Part shown: positions 39,441-51,003 of the stretch, in pieces
Layout: each line of letters begins with the position of its first letter
How positions within the stretch are numbered: the first letter of the stretch is position 1
Assembly: GCA_024509875.1 (NCBI GenBank)
Contig: JAMPIV010009918.1
Span: forward strand, 49,759 to 113,758
DNA length: 64,000 nucleotides
Direction of reading: 5' to 3'
Origin: Oreohelix idahoensis
Taxonomy: Eukaryota > Mollusca > Gastropoda > Stylommatophora > Oreohelicidae
Translations under genes and position numbers: made by a program
The notes under the pieces: generated by a model
What the model was told of the DNA's origin: nothing
The model's database searches: none
What the model saw: only the letters and a program-made list of their open reading frames with translations

Positions 39441-41139
39441 TGTTTGAGATCCTCAAGTGCACGTCTAGTATTTTGTAGACGCACATTTGAGCGCGTCTAG
39501 GTTAATTGTATGTTATATTATTTGCGTACGACCGTGCACCATTATTAAACGGGTATGGCGCGGTATGTCGCGGTGATTTGTTGCTATACGGGCAACGTAC
39601 TTGAGGCAGATCCAGATAACGTGCGTCCGGTATAGACGTGATTGATTATGGTGTTCTTACCCAAGTCAAGGGAAGACACGAATATGTAGCAATTATGATC
39701 ATCTGAAAGATGAATTTACTCTTCTTGAGGGAGCAATGCCAAGAAGCTTGTAATTTGAATATTTAGCCAGAAACGGCTCGTTTTAAGTATCTTGCCTCTG
39801 ATACTTGGTCTCCTGTAACGTTATGGCAGAGCTTCAACTTGACCAGATATGTCAAGTTGCTAGTGCGTCCCCCTAACGCTAGGAGCTGATTGAAGCGTAA
39901 AAGAATATAGATAACTACGTAAAGAATATTAACATGATCACTTCGTCAGAACCATGTATACTACCAATCCGTTAACCTTGATGTGGTAACGATTAGTGCA
40001 GTCAGTCAACGCCCTTAGTGAATTGTAATCGTGCTATGTACATTTTTCTACCATGACCATTGCTGATGAAGAATGTATGTAAACTACTGATGTAAAGTTT
40101 CGTCATGAATAAATATGTTGTTAACACTAACTCTTCCAACGAGTATAGTGTTTATCCGTGCCAACTGATCATCATGTATTGACCCATATTGCTTCGTTAC
40201 CGGGTCATATTATCATTAACCAGATCATCATCATACGCCAAAGACACGGTGTGGCGTTAAAAGTTTATATTATTCGGTTGATTAATTATACTCGTTTTCT
40301 CAAGTGTCTAGGATTATTAGACGAAGTGTCCCTAAGGTTCATCACCGCCACAATCAATCTCTCCAACTGTAATTCAAACGACCCAAATCAACGGGCAACA
40401 GATAGATTTGAAACTCTGTAAACATTTCCACATTTAATCAACGGATACTGTACGGCTTACAAGGCATTACAAGTTAGGTAAATTCAGCAAGTTCCATATT
40501 CAGAGTTTCACACACAAGCTTTAACTAATCCTTTTCCATTTGTGGATTTGCAATCAGACACATTGTTGTCTTTCAAGACATTTTCCATTTAACATTTCCC
40601 GTCAATCTACCATCTGGTAGAAAACACACAAACCGCCCATTTAGGGTAAACATAAGCTCTGCCCATTTTTCCTCCAAACTGCTCACGTCATGTGCGCCAT
40701 ACACATAGTGACAAAATCATCATTGTGCCGCACTCATCAGCACCAAAATCTTGTTTAGTTTATGGCGTGTGGCGTGCAATAGCCAGCGCCACATTACCCC
40801 CCATCGAACGACTGAAAACATAGTTTTCAGGCAGGCAATTATCATATGAGATCAAATTCTTAAGATCACTGCTAATCCACTTATGATTATCCACCACAAA
40901 TTAAATGATGTCTAACTAGATTGCAATCAAGATTTTAAGAAAATACTAAAACCAGTAATAAAAATATGAATAAATAAGTAATTATTGTCCAATAAGTTTG
41001 ATCATCACAGTTAACAATCTGGTCTGTGTTCGCATAGTGATGCAACTGTCCATAATGCTAAGCACTATCAACCTTGTTACACGTGAAATATGGACAGCAA
41101 GAAACACATCCGTATTCGAGTTATTCCATAACTCTAGAG
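39441..41139. other. No gene recognised
   Basis: AT-rich, no tandem repeats, and no frame with recognisable motifs. Confidence 0.35.
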
Positions 41140-41791
41140 AGAGTGTCTGCAAGAAACAAGATGGGCAGAGCATTTCAGAGAAACTCTGAAAAAGGAACCA
41201 CCAGAGACACAATTGAATGTTCCTGAGGCTGAAAATGATCTAGATGTTAATACAGACATCCCACGAAAAGAAGAAATCATCACAGCAATCAAAGGGTTAA
41301 AGAATGGAAAAGCTCCTGGTCATGATAACTTAAATGCAGAGCTATTTAAGACAGACCCAGAGCTAGCAGCAGAACTATTAGAACCACTATTTGCACAAGT
41401 CTGGAAAACAGGGACAACACCAACAGAGTGGAGAAAAGGAATAATTGTCAAACAGCAATAATTGGAGAGGAATAACTCTTCTCTCAGTTCCCAGCAAAAT
41501 ACTAGGCAGGATAATTATACAGAGAATCTCAAAAGCAGTAGACCACAAACTGAAGAAAGAACAAGCAGGATTTAGAAAGAACAGAAGATGTGTAGATCAT
41601 ATATTTACCCTCAGGAACATTATAGAGCAGTGCTCAGAATGACAAAGACAGCTGTACATTAATTTCGTTGATTTTGAAAAGGCTTTTGACAATACACATA
41701 GGGACAGTTTATGGAAAATACTGAGGGCTTATGGAATTCCAAGCTGCATAGTGTCAATCATAAAAAGCCTTTATGCCAACTTTACGTGTAG
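41140..41791 (+). pseudogene. LINE4 reverse transcriptase, N-terminal half
   Basis: Pieces in order: RWAEHFRETLKKEPPETQL, KGLKNGKAPGHDNLNAELF (the conserved APGxDN block), a small deletion near 41450 that removes the expected PKKGD step, NSNNWRGITLLSVPSKIL, KEQAGFRKNRRCVDHIFTLR, a TGA stop at 41640, and FVDFEKAFDNTHRDSLW (motif A). It breaks off at SLYANFTCS where copy B is inserted. Confidence 0.85.
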
Positions 41792-41796
41792 CATTG

Positions 41797-44251
41797 TGTG
41801 GTGAAGTGGGAGGTTATAAATATTTATAGGGGACTTAGTGTACTGACTGAGATCAGCTGTGAAGGTATCTATATCTAATAAGAGTAGTGTATTATAGATA
41901 ACCTTACTTGCTGCCACATATATATATATATCTCAGTCAGAATTATTCTGGAATAGTGTGATGACTACGTTGTATGTCTAGGGTATGTGTATGATGAAGT
42001 GTAAGTCATAACAACAACAGACAGATAAACAATTTAATTTATTCCACCACACTTGACAACACTGTGACACTCACATACATAAAACACTCTACAAGGATAT
42101 CTTAAAGGAGTCACTGATAACTTTTCAAATAACAATATGTATTCATTGCTGTCATGAATGAATATGTGTCCTGATTCAAATACAAAGGGAACCAGGAATC
42201 ACAATCAATTTTAATTACAAGTTATATGTACAGAATTTCTCAATATGAATATTGTAGTGACATTTATTATTAAAAGTATCCTATGTGTGTCAGTTGTGTA
42301 GTAGTAATATGAGGTAATACTGGTTTTGTTTTGTTCAAGCTCTGTTGGTATTTGTCATCATGACTTCAATAGTTTGTCTTTATTGGAACTAGTATTGGAG
42401 ATGTTCTCAGTTCCTGATATTAAAACAATTTACTTCCCCTCTTAAGTTTATGTTACAATGTTATTTTAAGATGGGGGTACATAATTTTGAGCTCAGCTGG
42501 CCACATCAGCTTATCTTGCGTGATGGCGGCAGGAAAAGACTCCTCTGCTCGATTTCTCCCCTGTGCTCTGGAGACACCTCACTGATAGCTAAATGGACCA
42601 AGGAGTATGCTGTCCGACTCTGGATTCAGCAAAGCTCTGACCAGGTGCTGCTCAATACCATCAAGACCACGATCCCTGAAAACAAAAAGGATGTACCTTC
42701 TACTTCATAACTAATTGATACTCTAGTTCTACACTGAGCACAATACATCACAAACATTGAGTTCAGAGCGTTAGGCCAACTGTCAGCTTCATCTGAAATA
42801 CTTTATACCAGTATTAACCTCCTTAATGGTTACCACGCCTCTGCACTTCCAGCATTATTTCTTTCTAGTCAATCATCTAGGTGTCAGTGTACTGTTTGGC
42901 CATTCCATGCCGTTTTACTTTCCTCCGACACCTTCTGTTCAGGCTGGAGCATTATAGGCTTTACATCATGTTTGCTACTGAACTACACATATATACAGGC
43001 ATAAATTAACAATTCACATTCAATTTTCATTAAAAGATACTGAATGTTTCAAGCTTACCACAATTCATAGAATAAACACAGATACGTTGACTAGCAATGA
43101 ATTCTGGCACAAATACTGGCACAAATTCCCATCTGCTTATGTTCCAGGCTTTTATTTAGCAAAAATATGAGCTGGCTTCAACGCACTGTTGCTTTATCAA
43201 GCTTATTTGAACTAGTGGTCTCGAACTAACGCTCCTAAGTGATTATATCAGCGAGTCTGGCCAATGGAGCCACGTTTCGACAAGTGTTTGAAAAAATTTT
43301 ACCTTCCTACGTCTCCCCTAACAACCAAAGATAGTATTTATAGTCCGACCAATCGTGTTTAGTCTTATATTTGTTGCGCTCCAATCAATTTGGAGTTTAC
43401 ATGGTAGGCTATTTCCGTACGTAAGGTTTTTTCAAACACGTTTAAAAAAAAAATTTTATGAGCAGAAATGATTTCATGCTGTCAGGCATCCCCACTATTT
43501 TATTTTGGTTATAACTTGTTAATTCCTAGACTATTTGCGTAACGTTTTACATATTCTTTGTCAGCAAGCCCTAAGGAACCCAAATATACAAATTTAAAAG
43601 AGCTAAGTGGCTGCGTTCAAAATATGCAATTTCTTCTAGCTCCTGTTTCGAAGATGTGCTGTCTGGGTACTGTAATGTTTTCAAACGTAAACCCATCTAA
43701 TGTTATCTTTTCTAATAAGCGTTTTTCGTGATTTAAAAACCTAACTCTGGGAAGGTTATTGTTTTTATCACTGTCCGTCCGAAAAAGTTAGTGCATGTGG
43801 CCTTACACGCGTGATAGTAGTAATTGTGTATCGCGTTACGCTTGTTGGGGTGGCATTAATAGCGAGACGCGTGTTTAATTTTGCATGCGTTCGGCTTTCT
43901 GCCTCTCCCTTCTCTCTATCCTGCTTTATCTGTCTTTTAGTTACGCTGTGTATAAAATGGAATGAATGAAATATTAAAATTAGGTCATTGTTCAGCTTGC
44001 GTATCTGAAATGTTTTTCCAAGAAATACAGCACACGTTTCATTGAAGAAAGCGGGTAATAATATAGTAGGCTTTTACTATCAACGTGAAAGCGTTACAAT
44101 TTGCAGACGAAGCATAAAACAAAGGGGATTTTGCGTACAGCCATTTTGACAGCACTGTTCTTTACCATTCTTCTTCCTTTTATTAAATTTATTTGTTAGG
44201 CTTTACATTTACCTTTTAATTTATATATGTGGATTAGAATATTCCACGACA
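41797..44251 (-). repeat. 3' LTR of copy B
   Basis: 2455 bp; on the plus strand starts TGTGGTGAAG and ends TTCCACGACA. An 86-codon plus-strand frame at 42450-42710 recurs in the other LTR but is antisense to the element and unsupported. Confidence 0.93.
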
Positions 44252-44262
44252 TCTCCCCTCTT
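44252..44262 (-). other. Polypurine tract of copy B
   Basis: Sense AAGAGGGGAGA directly before the 3' LTR start TGTCGTGG. It is intact, as expected for an element that recently completed reverse transcription. Confidence 0.8.
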
Positions 44263-44414
44263 AAAACAGACATCCCATGTCAGTCCTTTATTCTATATAC
44301 ACATAGATAAATGTAAGTCAACTTGACTTTACTCTGCTGTGGTGCTATCATGGTTTTATGTAGTTGGGTCCATTCAGAGTAGGCACTACTCATGAAATCT
44401 GCCTCAGACTTCTA

Positions 44415-44718
44415 CAACCAATAATATATTTCGGTTATGTTACTGAACAGCCGCAAGTGTGAGTGCTTGTCTTAATGCTGCTTCGCAACCCGTATTCACC
44501 ATTTCTCTTCTCTGAGTCTGCGCAATGACATGTCCAGAGTCCTTTATTATCTTTCCCTCAAAATGTACGTTATGAGGAGATAACATATACCTGGTGATAG
44601 CAGAGTTTTCGTAGTGGATTCCATAATCTTCTTATTATCCTGTATGAAACATTCGGAATATCCTCAATCAAAGAGGCAACTCAGGGATTCATTACGTTCC
44701 TCCGAAATGTTTACATCC
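44415..44718 (-). other. Non-pol segment replacing RT C-terminus and RNase H in copy B
   Basis: RT similarity ends at MMRKLLD (44719), and similarity to the RNase H end resumes at about 44414 (ADFMSS, against ADFLSR in copy A). The 300 bp between matches nothing in copies A or C. In one frame it is open for about 49 codons before a stop, including SPHNVHFEGKIIKDSGHVIA and QTQRREMVNTG. Origin unknown: it could be captured host sequence, another element, or scrambled pol. Confidence 0.55.
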
Positions 44719-46037
44719 AACAATTTTCTCATCATTCTAGAGAAGACACTATGCGCATTCTTCAATCCAAATGGCAATCTATTAAACTCATAGTGTCCTT
44801 CTGAGGTACTAAAAGCTAGGTATGGTCTAACCTCAGGCTTTACTGGAATCTGATAGTATCCTTTACTCAGATCCACTTTTGAGAAATATTTAGCTTTATT
44901 TAGTCTGGCAAACAGCTGATTTGTATCCGGCAATGGATCCACCTGTCCTTCTGTAATAGCATTCAGTCTCCTGTAATCTATACAGAGTCTATGTTCTCCA
45001 GAGGGCTTCCTTAAGAGTACAACACCGGAACTATATGAGGATTCACTGTGCGAAATAATTCCTTCCTTCAACAGATAGTCTATCTCTTCCTTCAAAGCTT
45101 TCTCCTTAGCAAACGGAATCGAATATGGTTTCATACAGACAGGTGTGGGGTCTATCAGTTTCATATCATATTCCAATAGGTTTGTATGCCCTGGTCGGTC
45201 TGTTAACACCTCTGCATGATTATTTAGAACCTGTTGCACTCTCTCTTTCTGAGTTTTCGTTAAATGTGTACTGATTTTCACCTGTGCTGCTGTCTCACAG
45301 GGGTGTAATGGATATTCAAATGATGAAAGTGGTTCCTTTTTCATCTCCATGGCGATGGACAAGGTCAACAAGTGTGTCTCTTCCTGATGTTCTCTTTCCA
45401 AATATTTCTTCAGGAGATTCACATGATAGATTTTTTCTTTCCCTTTCTTATCTATCTTATAATTTGTTCTAGACACCTTCTCTAAAACTGTATATGGACC
45501 CTGCCATCCAATTTGTAACTTATTCTGACTCCCGGGCAAAAGAAGCAGAACTTTCTCTCCCACAGCCAAATTTCTGTCTTTCGCCTTCCTGTTATAATAG
45601 GCAGCATGTTTCTTCCTGGCTTGTTTCAAATTTTCATTGGCAAGTTTCCAGCCAGTTTTTAAACGAGTGGTCAGCTCATTCACATATTGGTATGAAGATG
45701 TAATGTTTTCCTCTGCCTTTTCATCAGTCCACGTTCTTAACAAAGCTTCGAGTGGACCTTTTATTGGCCTTCCAAACAATAATGTTGCCGGGGCCATACC
45801 GGTTGAACTATGGGGTACCTCCCTATAAGCAAAGAGGGCGGCGTGCAGGTACTGGTCCCATGTATCTGGTTTTTCGTGTGCCAACTTTCTCAGGATCGAC
45901 ATCAACGTGCCGTTAAATCTTTCCACTTGGCCGTTCCCTTGGGGATGATACACACTACAATGGAAGTGTTTGGCCTGGAAGATCCTGAAAACTTCTTCAG
46001 TTAGTTTCCCCTTGAACTGAGAGCCATTATCAGTCAA
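44664..46037 (-). pseudogene. pol: Copy B pol, second part: integrase core and truncated RT
   Basis: It opens inside the integrase core (TDNGSQFKGK, with the second catalytic Asp), then NGQVERFNGTL with the catalytic Glu, and the GPY module (GWQGPYTVLEKV). RT follows, with RPYSIPFAKEKALKEEIDYL, KVDLSKGYYQ (motif A) and LPFGLKNAHSVFSRMM. It ends in unrelated codons after KLLD. The FMDD box and all RNase H catalytic residues are absent. It is out of frame with the upstream piece by one base: relative to copy A, one G is lost near 46130 and two bases are gained near 46070. Confidence 0.9.
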
Positions 46038-46119
46038 GATTTGATTGGGAAAGCCTAACCTTGTGAAAATTGTGTGAGCAATGCCTCTGCCACATGTTTA
46101 GAATCAATCGATGACAGGG

Positions 46120-46986
46120 CTACTGCCTCTCCCACATAGAACAAGTGTCCACCAGAGTCAGAATGTAGCTGTTCCTTCTCTTGGTTCGGGTGAGAGGTCC
46201 CACAAGATCCACGGCAACTCTCTCAAAGGGTGTTCCCACTATGGGCATTTCCCCCAGAGTTGCTGGTGCAGTCCAATGTTTAGGTGCTACTCGTTGGCAC
46301 TCTGGACAGGATTTTACATATCGTTTGATATCTTCAGTTATTCCTGGCCAGAAATAGTGACAAGCTATTCGCTGTCCTGTTGCGCTGATTCCCATATGAC
46401 CACTGAAGGGAATCGCATGCCCTAGTTCCAACACTTTAGTCCTATATGAAGTGGGAAGGACCAGCTGTCCGTGACCATTGGATTCAGATCCAGCCTTCCT
46501 ATATATCAGTTTGTTCTTCATATAAAACTCTCCCTTGCCTGGAGGTGTATGAGATTTGGGCAACTTCTTGAAACATGGCTTGAGTGTTTTGTCCTCAGCC
46601 TGTGCCTTTCTCATCTCATCTGGATGAGTATTTATTGGATTATCCTCCTCCTTTTTTGACTGTGATCTGGTCTGCACTGTTGCCAATATCACAGGTCTCT
46701 TGGGATTCCCCAAGAAGACATATCTACACCCCAATATCAGAGGGTAGATTGGCTCATTTATCACTGCTGCTTTTATGATTCCTTCCACATATCGCGTTTT
46801 CACTTTTATTCGGGCGACGGGAAGTGTCATGGTAGCTACATCCTTGGTTGCAGTTTGAATCTCCACTGTTTCTGTGGTGTATTGATCGGCCTGCACCAGG
46901 TGAGAACTCACAACGGAATCGTAATCTAAACCGGTATCATATAAACATCTTATAGTGACACCATTACAGATGACATCTTCACACAC
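46120..46986 (-). pseudogene. pol: Copy B pol, first part: protease and integrase N-terminus
   Basis: Protease motif LYDTG (D17-T18-G19 of this frame) and LILGCRYV. Integrase zinc finger with GHAIPFSGHMG and CPECQR (HHCC). First catalytic Asp in VAVDLVGPLTRTKRRNSYIL. The frame fails at CSMWERQ, where a G of copy A's GTGGGGAG is missing. It overlaps the end of gag by 37 bp in the -1 frame, so it may be expressed by ribosomal frameshifting. Confidence 0.88.
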
Positions 46987-48338
46987 TGGGGGGTGGTATG
47001 GTTCCTGTAATTCTTCAGGTTTGCCCTTCTTTTCCTTTTTCCCGATGTCATAGCAGCAAAATGAGGAGGTTTCCTTCTACAATGGTCAGTGTCATGATTG
47101 TTCATCTTACAATTTTTACACCACCTTTTTCCTTGGTTGAAAGATTTTCTTTCATCATATTTCCTTTCATCGAATTGTGGGGTTTTATTTTTATTTTCAT
47201 ACCGTGGCCTATCAAACTGGTGCTTACCTTTGTTTTGATCCCTAGGATCAAATTTATTAAAGTTCTGTGGTGCCCTAAAGTTATCCACTTGTTTCTTTTT
47301 ATTACCTGTTACCTCTGCTTGAGCTGCTTGATACCTTTCAGCAACATTTAACAACTCACCCAGCCTCTCTGCACCTTGTTCCATGAGAAACTTTCTCAGG
47401 TCTGGAGCCATGGACTCTCTTAATTGCTCTATAAGGACCATTTCCTTAAGATCTTGGGTTTTCCCCAGAGAAGTCCATTTCTCCAAGTATGTCTCTATTC
47501 GTGCAGAGAACTGGTGATAGGTTTCACCTGACAGTAGTTTAGCATTCCTAAATTTTTTCCTATAGAATTCTGCATTCTTTTCATATCTTAACAAAAGAGC
47601 CTGCTTTAGCATGTCATAATTTTCCTGATCACCTCTGCTCATTTTTGCAAAAACTTCATAAGCTGCCCCACGAAGTCCCTGAGATAACTTTAAGCTCCAC
47701 CTTTCTCTCTCTAACCCATATGTGGTAGCTAATAGTTCATACCTATTTAGGTAGCTCTCTATATCATCGTCTTTCTCAACAAAATGATCTAAATGAAAAT
47801 TCATAGCTGAGGTTGAGGCTCCCTGGCTAGCAGTAGCATCAGAGGCAAAGGGACTGGCACCATTTTCAGGAGCATGGCCCTGAAACTCAAACTCCCTTAG
47901 TCGTAACTCATGTTCCCTTTGTAATCTCTTCTCCTCCTTTTCTGCTTCCCTCTCTGCAGCTAATTTTTTTTCTTCTCTTTCTGCAGCTAATTTCTTTTCT
48001 TCTGCTTCCCTTTCTGCAGTCAATCTTCTTTCTTCTGCTTCCCTTTCTGCAGTCAATCTTCTTTCTTCTGCTTCCAATTTCTTAGCCTCAGCCTCAATCT
48101 GCAACCTCTTAGTCTCAGCCTCAGCCTGCAACTTCTTAGTCTCAGCCTCAGCCTCAAATTGTAACTTCTTAATTTCCCTTTCAGCCTCTAACTTTCTTTC
48201 GGCTTCAAACCTTCTTTCTTCGCGTTCAATAAATTTGTCACATTCCGTGGTGACATAGGCAACCATAACTTGCCCATCTAATCCTAACTCTTTTGCAGTC
48301 TGAACAGCAGCAGATCGAAATTTGGCCAGGTCCGCCAT
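46950..48338 (-). CDS. gag: Gag of copy B, intact
   Basis: 463 codons including the stop, from MADLAKFRSAAVQTAKELGL. Residues about 50-160 are a Glu/Lys/Arg-rich coiled-coil-like segment of repeated EAERKLEAE and AEREAEEKKL. A conserved capsid-like helical region follows (YELLATTYGLERERW, MLKQALLLRYEKNAEFYRKK, LLSGETYHQFSARIETYLEK), then a basic Asn/Lys-rich linker and one CCHC knuckle (CKNCKMNNHDTDHC, C-x2-C-x4-H-x4-C). The start is 205 bp inside the 5' LTR. It assembles the particle and binds element RNA. Intactness fits recent mobility. Confidence 0.9.
   Translation of the reverse strand: MADLAKFRSAAVQTAKELGLDGQVMVAYVTTECDKFIEREERRFEAERKLEAEREIKKLQFEAEAETKKLQAEAETKRLQIEAEAKKLEAEERRLTAEREAEERRLTAEREAEEKKLAAEREEKKLAAEREAEKEEKRLQREHELRLREFEFQGHAPENGASPFASDATASQGASTSAMNFHLDHFVEKDDDIESYLNRYELLATTYGLERERWSLKLSQGLRGAAYEVFAKMSRGDQENYDMLKQALLLRYEKNAEFYRKKFRNAKLLSGETYHQFSARIETYLEKWTSLGKTQDLKEMVLIEQLRESMAPDLRKFLMEQGAERLGELLNVAERYQAAQAEVTGNKKKQVDNFRAPQNFNKFDPRDQNKGKHQFDRPRYENKNKTPQFDERKYDERKSFNQGKRWCKNCKMNNHDTDHCRRKPPHFAAMTSGKRKRRANLKNYRNHTTPQCVKMSSVMVSL
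47037..47043 (-). promoter_or_regulatory. Candidate -1 ribosomal frameshift site (G GGA AAA)
   Basis: In the gag frame the codons read TCG GGA AAA, which makes the slippery heptamer GGGAAAA in correct phase. A -1 slip here gives GGG AAA AAG GAA and continues without a stop into the protease frame. No downstream pseudoknot was evaluated. Copies A and C do not keep the heptamer, and copy A gag and protease are in one frame, so an accidental indel is the alternative. Confidence 0.45.
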
Positions 48339-48543
48339 TGTCTATCAGGTAAATTTATACAATGTCTAACCAACAATTCAATCTCTAAATATATATCTAA
48401 TGGACAACACAGGCACCGTGAGCTCAACCTTATTTAATTCCACCCAAGGATACCTTTTAATTCTTATTATTCCCTGAAGTGAATTACCCCCAATATTTTT
48501 AATAGGTAAAGATTCAAAATCCCAAGAGCGAGACCCCAATATA

Positions 48544-50998
48544 TGTGGTGAAGTGGGATGTTATAAATATTTATAGGGGACTTAGTGTACTGACTGAGAT
48601 CAGCTGTGAAGGTATCTATATCTAATAAGAGTAGTGTATTATAGATAACCTTACTTGCTGCCACATATATATATATATCTCAGTCAGAATTATTCTGGAA
48701 TAGTGTGATGACTACGTTGTATGTCTAGGGTATGTGTATGATGAAGTGTAAGTCATAACAACAACAGACAGATAAACAATTTAATTTATTCCACCACACT
48801 TGACAACACTGTGACACTCACATACATAAAACACTCTACAAGGATATCTTAAAGGAGTCACTGATAACTTTTCAAATAACAATATGTATTCATTGCTGTC
48901 ATGAATGAATATGTGTCCTGATTCAAATACAAAGGGAACCAGGAATCACAATCAATTTTAATTACAAGTTATATGTACAGAATTTTTCAATATGAATATT
49001 GTAGTGACATTTATTATTAAAAGTATCCTATGTGTGTCAGTTGTGTAGTAGTAATATGAGGTAATACTGGTTTTGTTTTGTTCAAGCTCTGTTGGTATTT
49101 GTCATCATGACTTCAATAGTTTGTCTTTATTGGAACTAGTATTGGAGATGTTCTCAGTTCCTGATATTAAAACAATTTACTTCCCCTCTTAAGTTTATGT
49201 TACAATGTTATTTTAAGATGGGGTACATAATTTTGAGCTCAGCTGGCCACATCAGCTTATCTTGCGTGATGGCGGCAGGAAAAGACTCCTCTGCTCGATT
49301 TCTCCCCTGTGCTCTGGAGACACCTCACTGATAGCTAAATGGACCAAGGAGTATGCTGTCCGACTCTGGATTCAGCAAAGCTCTGACCAGGTGCTGCTCA
49401 ATACCATCAAGACCACGATCCCTGAAAACAAGAAGGATGTACCTTCTACTTCATAACTAATTGATACTCTAGTTCTACACTGAGCACAATACATCACAAA
49501 CATTGAGTTCAGAGCGTTAGGCCAACTGTCAGCTTCATCTGAAATACTTTATACCAGTATTAACCTCCTTAATGGTTACTACGCCTCTGCACTTCCAGCA
49601 TTATTTCTTTCTAGTCAATCATCTAGGTGTCAGTGTACTGTTTGGCCATTCCATGCCGTTTTACTTTCCTCCGACACCTTCTGTTCAGGCTGGAGCATTA
49701 TAGGCTTTACATCATGTTTGCTACTGAACTACACATATATACAGGCATAAATTAACAATTCACATTCAATTTTCATTAAAAGATACTGAATGTTTCAAGC
49801 TTACCACAATTCATAGAATAAACACAGATACGTTGACTAGCAATGAATTCTGGCACAAATACTGGCACAAATTCCCATCTGCTTATGTTCCAGGCTTTTA
49901 TTTTAGCAAAAATATGAGCTGGCTTCAACGCACTGTTGCTTTATCAAGCTTATTTGAACTAGTGGTCTCGAACTAACGCTCCTAAGTGATTATATCAGCG
50001 AGTCTGGCCAATGGAGCCACGTTTCGACAAGTGTTTGAAAAAATTTTACCTTCCTACGTCTCCCCTAACAACCAAAGATAGTATTTATAGTCCGACCAAT
50101 CGTGTTTAGTCTTATATTTGTTGCGCTCCAATCAATTTGGAGTTTACATGGTAGGCTATTTCCGTACGTAAGGTTTTTTCAAACACGTTATAAAAAAATT
50201 TTATGAGCAGAAATGATTTCATGCTGTCAGGCATCCCCACTATTTTATTTTGGTTATAACTTGTTAATTCCTAGACTATTTGCGTAACGTTTTACATATT
50301 CTTTGTCAGCAAGCCCTAAGGAACCCAAATATACAAATTTAAAAGAGCTAAGTGGCTGCGTTCAAAATATGCAATTTCTTCTACCTCCTGTTTCGAAGAT
50401 GTGCTGTCTGGGTACTGTAATGTTTTCAAACGTAAACCCATCTAATGTTATCTTTTCTAATAAGCGTTTTTTCGTGATTTAAAAAACCTAACTCTGGGAA
50501 GGTTATTGTTTTTATCACTGTCCGTCCGAAAAAGTTAGTGCATGTGGCCTTACACGCGTGATAGTAGTAATTGTGTATCGCGTTACGCTTGTTGGGGTGG
50601 CATTAATAGCGAGACGCGTGTTTAATTTTGCATGCGTTCGGCTTTCTGCCTCTCCCTTCTCTCTATCCTGCTTTATCTGTCTTTTAGTTACGCTGTGTAT
50701 AAAATGGAATGAATGAAATATTAAAATTAGGTCATTGTTCAGCTTGCGTATCTCAAATGTTTTTCCAAGAAATACAGCACACGTTTCATTGAAGAAAGCG
50801 GGTAATAATATAGTAGGCTTTTACTATCAACGTGAAAGCGTTACAATTTGCAGACGAAGCATAAAACAAAGGGGATTTTGCGTACAGCCATTTTGACAGC
50901 ACTGTTCTTTACCATTCTTCTTCCTTTTATTAAATTTATTTGTTAGGCTTTACATTTACCTTTTAATTTATATATGTGGATTAGAATATTCCACGACA
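48544..50998 (-). repeat. 5' LTR of copy B
   Basis: 2455 bp, the same length as its partner. Five bases inside it (sense TATAT) the sequence TGGGGTCTCGCTCTTGGG begins with the TGG expected of a tRNA primer site. Copy C has TGG at the same offset. I could not match either to a specific tRNA. Confidence 0.93.
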
Positions 50999-51003
50999 CA
51001 TTG

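Larger units (their letters stand above)
41797..50998 (-). mobile_element. Gmr1-like Ty3/Gypsy retrotransposon, copy B (young, RT/RNase H-deleted)
   Basis: 9202 bp with two 2455-bp LTRs (41797-44251 and 48544-50998) and a perfect 5-bp duplication CATTG at 41792-41796 and 50999-51003. Order on the minus strand: 5' LTR, gag, protease, integrase, half of RT, a foreign-looking segment, a scrap of RNase H, polypurine tract, 3' LTR. Reading the LTRs side by side I noted about seven substitutions and a handful of length changes in homopolymers, so insertion is recent. Copy B belongs to a different subfamily from A and C, with LTR ends TGTGGTG and CGACA on the plus strand. It must have relied on another element for RT and RNase H. 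Confidence 0.92.

Noticed and set aside
42450..42710. 86-codon frame in the copy B LTR, repeated at 49262-49456
   Set aside because: Conserved only because the two LTRs are recent copies. It is antisense to the element and lacks motifs.
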